Below, piece by piece: positions 59,323-64,000 of a DNA stretch of 64,000 bases. The notes under the pieces are model-generated. The model saw nothing but the letters and a program-made list of their open reading frames with translations. It was not told the DNA's origin and searched no databases. Source of the DNA: JBBIRG01 sp964410965 (GTDB lineage: Bacteria > CLD3 > SB21 > JBBIRG01); assembly GCA_964410965.1 (NCBI GenBank), contig CAYPIY010000004.1:124001-188000 (forward strand), read 5' to 3'. The translations under genes and the position numbers were made by a program. The first letter of the stretch is position 1; each line of letters starts with the position of its first letter.

Positions 59323-60021
59323 ATGAAATACAAAATCAAAATATCCAGTCTGACCCCGAAGGTCAGCAAAGATCAATTGTACAAAGAAAATTCCTATCTC
59401 GGGATCAGCATTAACAATCCCCAGCTGATCGGCGATCACCTGGAATTATTCATCCAGTGGATCAACAAGCGATTTCCGTACTGCAAAATAATCATCTGCG
59501 ACCATCTGCACAGGATCAACGAATACATTTTTAACGGAACGCTGGATGAATCCATCGCCATCGGTGAAAGCGTGAAACGCGGAAAGATCATCGCCGACCG
59601 TTTCCGCGAGGTTCTTGTGAAATATCCGAAGGAAAAATTCGACCTTGAATTCTGGGAGAACTATTACAACGACCCGGAATGCCAGCAGGAAAAAGAAAGG
59701 CTCACCGGATTTTTCAAGACGATCGGACCGTTCCGGCGCTCGATTGAATTTTCCGCCATTGATTTCATCGAACGGCAGATCAGCCGCGGCTGCGCGATAT
59801 CCGTGGACAAGGAAACGGCGATCGAAAAATCCGTGGAATACCTGATCGAGGAAATGGCGGTCTGCAGCGTTCTTGTAAGGCGCAACCTGAAAGTGATGAT
59901 TTACCCCGGAACCACCGCGCCTATTTTCAAGGAATTATCCGAACAGAAATACCCTCAGGCGGAGACCGACCTGAACCGCGGCATCTGCCTCGACCTGACC
60001 GTCATTAAACTGAAATCCTGA
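59323..60021 (+). CDS. Probable tRNA-dependent cyclodipeptide synthase
   Basis: 232 residues from ATG 59323; a frame opening upstream runs through the repeat and GxxExxY end and is rejected. Aligned by eye to AlbC: YLGISINNP gives the nucleophile Ser29 with Gly27 and Asn32 (AlbC Gly35, Ser37, Asn40). EYLIEEMAV gives Tyr173 and Glu177 (Tyr178, Glu182). MIYPGTTAPI gives Tyr194-Pro195 (position 202-203), resembling the XYP subfamily at that site. Spacing between these residues is near that of AlbC. Length suits the family (about 220-290). It would join two aminoacyl groups from aminoacyl-tRNAs into a diketopiperazine. Product unknown. Confidence 0.78.
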   Translation: MKYKIKISSLTPKVSKDQLYKENSYLGISINNPQLIGDHLELFIQWINKRFPYCKIIICDHLHRINEYIFNGTLDESIAIGESVKRGKIIADRFREVLVKYPKEKFDLEFWENYYNDPECQQEKERLTGFFKTIGPFRRSIEFSAIDFIERQISRGCAISVDKETAIEKSVEYLIEEMAVCSVLVRRNLKVMIYPGTTAPIFKELSEQKYPQAETDLNRGICLDLTVIKLKS

Positions 60022-60031
60022 GTACGAAACG

Positions 60032-61516
60032 ATGGAAATTACTGTTCTCTCCGCCCTGCTGATCTCCGCCGCGATATATTTACTGATCGGTTTCCGTCTG
60101 GGAAAGCAAACGCGTGACATCGGCGATCTTTTCCCTGTTCGTTTCGGCAAGAACGCGCGGGTCAGCACGGTCAGCGAATTCAGTACCAGCACCGTCGCCA
60201 CAACGGTCTCCCTCGCAACGATCATCCTCGCGTATTTTGAGCTGGCCGGACAATTCGGGCTGTTCCTGCTCTGGACATCCGTGACCACCGCGATAGGAAT
60301 GTTTTTAGTCAGCGCATCCGCTGACAGAATTTGGACCAAACTTCTTGCCTACAATCACCGTCCGACCATGCATGAATTTCTCGGAACGGAATTCCATTCC
60401 CGAACCGTTGCGTGGGTCGCCTCCGTATGCACCAGCATCGGTTTTCTGCTGATATTCGCCACGGAATTAATTGTTGGTTCTTCTTTCCTCGCGAAATTCA
60501 TCCCGGAAATTCCTGAGTGGATCACCGTTGTATTTCTGTCCGGCGTAGGATTTATTTATACGCTGTTCGGGGGTTTCCGCGCGGTCATCAAGACCGATCA
60601 GCTTCAGATGAAATTCATCTGGGCGCTGATTCTTCTGCTCGGAGGATATTATATCGTTGAAATAGTTCAGGCCGGCGGGTGGACCATCAGTCTTTCAAAA
60701 GTTCCGTCATCGATAATTGATTTTTCCGATCGTGACGGCTTGTTCATTTTTCTGATCGGTGTAACGATTATGAACATCCCGACGCATTTGTCGAACATGA
60801 GCGTGTGGCAGAGGATCAGCGGCGCGCAGCGGCCGGAGACGGTCACTCAGGGCTTACGGAAAAGCATCGTCAGCATTTTCTTTTCGTGGTCGTTCCTTGC
60901 CCTGCTCGCGTGTTTCGCCTATATGTTTGTCACACCCGCGGAATCTCAGAATTTATTATCCGATCTTTTGATAACGGTGGGCGGATCGGCGTACGGAAAG
61001 GCAGTTCTCTTTGTCGTGGTGGTCGGGCTCTACGGCGCGATGCTGTCCACCGCATCCACGAATCTGATTGTTGTAACGCATACGATTTCGGAGGATATTA
61101 TCGCTAAATTCAAGCCTGCGAGCTTAGACGAAAGGATTCAATCGAAGCGAGAATTTTTCATTTCCAGGATCATTCTTGTCGTATCCGCGCTGACGGCGGT
61201 GTTTATCGTGGCTGCACTGAAGCTGTTCGGATTTTCCATCGCCGACCTGGTCTTCGCGATTTACGGCGGCGCGTTGGCATTATTCCCCCCGATATTGTTC
61301 GCGCTGTTCCGGAAACGGGAGAGCCTATATCCCTTATCAAAATTTGCAACCGCGGCAGTTGTTTTTGGATTTATATCAGGATGGGCAGTAGCCATCGCCG
61401 GAAAATTCATGAATCACGGATCGATGATATTTCTCGCGCCGACGGTGAGTATCGGAATGTCTTTTTTGCTTTTACTGATCGGCAGCGCATTTCTTTTTAT
61501 CAATAAAAAACACTAG
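60032..61516 (+). CDS. Sodium/solute symporter (SSS)-family transporter
   Basis: 494 residues with about 13 membrane helices. Family features include FSTSTVATTVSLATIIL at the first broken helix, FIYTLFGGFRAVIKTDQLQM and, later, LYGAMLSTASTNLIVVTHT with the Ser/Thr-rich sodium site. SSS proteins use Na+ to move sugars, amino acids, vitamins or similar compounds. It begins 10 bases after the cyclodipeptide synthase, so the two are co-transcribed; it may move the product or a precursor, though SSS members usually import. Confidence 0.87.
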   Translation: MEITVLSALLISAAIYLLIGFRLGKQTRDIGDLFPVRFGKNARVSTVSEFSTSTVATTVSLATIILAYFELAGQFGLFLLWTSVTTAIGMFLVSASADRIWTKLLAYNHRPTMHEFLGTEFHSRTVAWVASVCTSIGFLLIFATELIVGSSFLAKFIPEIPEWITVVFLSGVGFIYTLFGGFRAVIKTDQLQMKFIWALILLLGGYYIVEIVQAGGWTISLSKVPSSIIDFSDRDGLFIFLIGVTIMNIPTHLSNMSVWQRISGAQRPETVTQGLRKSIVSIFFSWSFLALLACFAYMFVTPAESQNLLSDLLITVGGSAYGKAVLFVVVVGLYGAMLSTASTNLIVVTHTISEDIIAKFKPASLDERIQSKREFFISRIILVVSALTAVFIVAALKLFGFSIADLVFAIYGGALALFPPILFALFRKRESLYPLSKFATAAVVFGFISGWAVAIAGKFMNHGSMIFLAPTVSIGMSFLLLLIGSAFLFINKKH

Positions 61517-61586
61517 CCTTAAAATTTATATTTCGAGCTATTGACTATTTATACTAAATTAATTAAACCAACTAAGGGGAAATGAC

Positions 61587-62126
61587 ATGAATAAACTGAT
61601 ATTTCCATTCATGATTTTCATGATTGCAACATCCCTGAATTCACAAACACGAAAAGGGATTATTGAATTTACTCTGGACGGGCCTTTATACTCTTCGACC
61701 ACAATATCCGCAGATGGCGAACATGAATATGTTAATAATTTTTCGCCCCGTATCGGTTTCAGCAGGTTCGTAAACGATCAAGTATCAATGAAAATTGAAC
61801 TGATGATGGTTAATATCGATTCAAAATCTGAAGCACTTGGAAGAATAAGAGATGCCGGCATAGAACTCAGCCTGGGAGTTAATTTTCATCTTCCTGGAAA
61901 AAAGTGGTGGCCTTTTCTGGGTCCGCTGATTACGGTACAATCAGGAGATTTATACAATATCGGGTCCGATTCCCCTGTTTTTTTTGGAGGACAAGCCGGA
62001 ATCAAATACTGGCCGATGGAAACGGGAGCAATTTATTCGAGCTTGTATTATGGTAAGGACTTCACCACCGAAGCCGGCATCGGTCAGTTTACTATGAATC
62101 TAGGATTAATTATCCGACTGAAATAA
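61587..62126 (+). CDS. Outer-membrane beta-barrel-like protein
   Basis: 179 residues, AAGGGGAAATG upstream. Signal ends in SLNSQT. The mature part has barrel-type strands: IIEFTLDGPLYSSTTIS, SPRIGFSRFVND, IELSLGVNFHLPGKKWW, FLGPLITVQSG, FGGQAGIKYWP, and a terminal FTMNLGLIIRLK. Compact 8-strand barrel of the OmpW/OprG kind is plausible but not shown. It follows the symporter by 70 bases in the same direction and could be part of the same unit. Function unknown. Confidence 0.65.
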   Translation: MNKLIFPFMIFMIATSLNSQTRKGIIEFTLDGPLYSSTTISADGEHEYVNNFSPRIGFSRFVNDQVSMKIELMMVNIDSKSEALGRIRDAGIELSLGVNFHLPGKKWWPFLGPLITVQSGDLYNIGSDSPVFFGGQAGIKYWPMETGAIYSSLYYGKDFTTEAGIGQFTMNLGLIIRLK

Positions 62127-62133
62127 ATCCGTA

Positions 62134-63120
62134 CTACTGCACCTGATTCCCGTTCACCTGTTCGTACGCTTCGATGATGTCGCGAACAAGACGATGGCGA
62201 ATCACGTCAGCTTTCTGGAAGTAGACAAACGAAATGCCTTCAATGCCTTTGAGAATTTCCTCGACTTCTTTCAGACCCGATTTAACTCCCCGCGGCAGGT
62301 CGCTCTGGGACGTATCACCGGTGATGATGGCGCGTGAGTTATTGCCGAGCCGCGTGAGAAACATCTTCATCTGCATCGGCGTGGTATTCTGCGCTTCATC
62401 GAGGATGACGTACGCGTTGTTCAGCGTTCGCCCGCGCATGTACGCCAGCGGCACGATTTCGATGATGCCGTCCTGCATGGCGCGTGAAAGCTTGTTGGGC
62501 GGAATCATGTCGGCCAGGGCATCGAACAGCGGGCGCAGGTACGGATCAATTTTCTCACGCAGGTCGCCGGGCAGAAACCCGAGACTCTCGCCGGACTCCA
62601 CGGCGGGCCGTGATAAAATAATTCTTTCGATTTCCTTATTCTTCAGAGCGGCCATCGCCAACGCCACGGCAAGATAGGTTTTTCCGGTACCGGCCGGCCC
62701 GATGGCGAATACAATATCATTCCTGCGGACTTCTTTAACGTAATTCGCCTGTCCGGGTGTTTTCGCCTCAATGACATCCCGGCTGGTAAACAGCACCACC
62801 GAATCCATGTCGCGGTGCTGGTGATTGTTCCTGTTTCCGTTTTCTTCCGCAGGCTTGTTATCTCCGTATTTAATCGTACGGATAATCGTTTCAACGTCAA
62901 TCCGGTCAATCTGACGTTTTTTATTGATCAGAAAAATAAGATCGGTGAACACTTCCTCGATTTTTTCAAGCTCACGGTTCTCGCCGTTAAGGTAAACCGT
63001 ATCACCGCGAACAACAATCCGCGCGTCAAAACCCTTTTCAATGAGTTTCAGATACTGATCATTCATTCCGAGCAGTGAAACCGGATCGATTCCGGTAATT
63101 TTAAATGTTTTTTCGTCCAA
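62134..63120 (-). CDS. PhoH-family ATPase
   Basis: 328 residues from TTG 63120. An N-terminal KH-like part (LLGMNDQYLKLIEKGFDARIVVRGD) precedes a P-loop domain with Walker A GPAGTGKTYLAV, AVESGESLGFLPGDLREK, Walker B YVILDEAQNTTPMQMKMFLTR and the later ITGDTSQSDLPRG. This is the YbeZ/PhoH type, an RNA-associated ATPase, often next to ybeY; ybeY is not visible in the window. Cytoplasmic. Confidence 0.92.
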   Translation of the reverse strand: MDEKTFKITGIDPVSLLGMNDQYLKLIEKGFDARIVVRGDTVYLNGENRELEKIEEVFTDLIFLINKKRQIDRIDVETIIRTIKYGDNKPAEENGNRNNHQHRDMDSVVLFTSRDVIEAKTPGQANYVKEVRRNDIVFAIGPAGTGKTYLAVALAMAALKNKEIERIILSRPAVESGESLGFLPGDLREKIDPYLRPLFDALADMIPPNKLSRAMQDGIIEIVPLAYMRGRTLNNAYVILDEAQNTTPMQMKMFLTRLGNNSRAIITGDTSQSDLPRGVKSGLKEVEEILKGIEGISFVYFQKADVIRHRLVRDIIEAYEQVNGNQVQ

Positions 63121-63142
63121 TGCGCGCCATCTTTCCTGAATT

Positions 63143-63180
63143 AAAAAAAAACTCTTGAGCGATTTTATTCACTCAAGAGT
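63143..63180 (-). terminator. Rho-independent terminator of the LysM gene
   Basis: 9-bp stem ACTCTTGAG / CTCAAGAGT (63151-63159 and 63172-63180) with a 12-base loop. On the minus strand it is followed by eight T. It lies 46 bases past the stop of the LysM gene and just before the phoH start. Confidence 0.88.
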
Positions 63181-63226
63181 CTTATAATTTTTTAACCATT
63201 ACTGGTCAAATGATACAATCCCCGGA

Positions 63227-63997
63227 TTATTTCGGAATAATCAGGATGGTATGAGGATAAATACGGCTGGCGTCTTCGCCTATGATCTTCTTGTTGGCGT
63301 TGTAGATCTTGACCCAGTCGGACGGGTTTCCGTAAACTTTCTGTGCGATGCCTTTCATGTAATCGCCGCGTACGACCCAGTATTCGTTCGATTCGGCAGA
63401 CCGCGGTATCGTGAAGGACTGGTTCGGGTAGATCAGGTCAGGATTGCGGATCTGGTCGCGGTTCGCGGAATAGATCTTGATCCACTGATACGGATCGGCA
63501 TAGACGTCTTTCTTTCCGGAAATTCTCCACAGGTAGTCTCCGATGTTGACTACATACGTGTCATGTTTCGGCTTAGGCGGTGTATAACTCTTCCCGCGCT
63601 GAACAAGCTGATCGGCCCTATTGGACAGGTCATTGACTTTATTGTAGATTTCCGTGAGGGCATAGCGTTTGTCTTTCTTATTGGCATCAATTTCATTCTT
63701 CAGAGGGACGAGAAGAGAATCCACGATTTTGCTCAGCGCTTCATCACTCATCTTCGCGTAATCGTTCAAACGGGTTTCCAGATCGGACAGTTTTTTCTTC
63801 ATTTCCTCTACACCCGCTTTATCCGTACCGATCAGCGCATAAATCTCATTCCAGGTATCCTCGGTTTCTTTGTCAGCTTTTTCGCCTTCTTCCTTGGTTC
63901 CTGTAATCGATTTGTTAAGGCTGTCAATCTGGTATTGAAGATTTCCCTGTTGATTGCTAAGGCCGCCCATTTCATTTGTCCAGTCTTCTTTTTTCAT
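63227..63997 (-). CDS. LysM-domain protein with coiled coil, 5' end probably beyond the window
   Basis: 256 residues from ATG 63997, but the frame stays open to the window edge and no signal peptide is visible, so the true start is probably further upstream. Residues 8-135 are a heptad-rich coiled coil (a run of Lys, Glu and Leu with DLETRLNDYAKMS). Two LysM-like units follow: DTYVVNIGDYLWRISGKKDVY and later EYWVVRGDYMKGIAQKVYGNPSDWVKIYNANK. LysM units bind peptidoglycan. Related to the LysM and coiled-coil proteins of FCB bacteria. Its 3' end has a strong terminator. Confidence 0.7.
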   Translation of the reverse strand: MKKEDWTNEMGGLSNQQGNLQYQIDSLNKSITGTKEEGEKADKETEDTWNEIYALIGTDKAGVEEMKKKLSDLETRLNDYAKMSDEALSKIVDSLLVPLKNEIDANKKDKRYALTEIYNKVNDLSNRADQLVQRGKSYTPPKPKHDTYVVNIGDYLWRISGKKDVYADPYQWIKIYSANRDQIRNPDLIYPNQSFTIPRSAESNEYWVVRGDYMKGIAQKVYGNPSDWVKIYNANKKIIGEDASRIYPHTILIIPK

Positions 63998-64000
63998 CTT

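Overview
The window reads as a chromosomal segment from an uncultured bacterium of the FCB superphylum (Fibrobacterota, Calditrichota, KSB1 or Marinimicrobia-like). This is inferred from family content: FISUMP-domain lipoproteins, WG-repeat lipoproteins, a GWxTD-domain protein, many secreted or outer-membrane proteins of unknown function, LytS/LytTR and 7TMR-DISM signalling, and ordinary housekeeping genes (glyA, ruvA, radC, rnpA, rsmI, rpsU, phoH). No rRNA, tRNA, CRISPR array, prophage or intact insertion sequence was seen.

Layout. 1-11.4 kb is a cell-envelope block: a lipoprotein cut by the left edge, a TolB-like propeller lipoprotein, a GYD-domain protein, a FISUMP relic and an intact double-FISUMP lipoprotein, two WG-repeat lipoproteins, a VWA lipoprotein and a HExxH protein. 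11.5-16.3 kb holds a probable small RNA with its own promoter and terminator, a CHMI-family isomerase, a LytS/LytTR two-component pair and two divergent secreted repeat proteins. 16.3-24.1 kb holds a TPR-GAF-PAS protein, a phospholipase D lipoprotein, a PLP decarboxylase, a methyltransferase, zupT and a short rpsU. 24.3-29.2 kb is a co-directional run: amidase-like protein, hybrid kinase, rnpA, rsmI, M50 protease, cNMP/receiver protein. 29.2-32.2 kb has agmatinase, a yeast-type cytosine deaminase and glyA. 32.4-36.9 kb is a compact operon of a peptide-type ABC transporter with fused ATPases and a PhoD-like lipoprotein, without a binding protein. 37.0-40.1 kb has radC, ruvA and a CAP-domain protein. 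40.2-50.4 kb is mixed: a second VWA protein, a class V aminotransferase, duplicated secreted proteins, an ABM/alcohol dehydrogenase pair, a GNAT enzyme, a FISUMP lipoprotein and a methyltransferase. 50.5-57.3 kb has a large 7TMR-DISM histidine kinase, an Ntn-hydrolase lipoprotein, a GWxTD protein and an outer-membrane protein. The right end has phoH and a LysM protein.

The most notable locus is 57.5-61.5 kb. A helix-turn-helix protein with an unrecognised C-terminal region is followed by a probable tRNA-dependent cyclodipeptide synthase, whose catalytic Ser, Tyr, Glu and Tyr can all be aligned by eye to AlbC, and 10 bases later by a sodium/solute-symporter-family transporter. A repeat-flanked, frameshifted GxxExxY gene lies exactly between the regulator stop codon and the synthase start codon, as if inserted into an existing regulator-synthase-transporter operon. 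No usual cyclodipeptide-tailoring enzyme is next to it.

All family assignments were made by reading the translated sequence. No database search was run.
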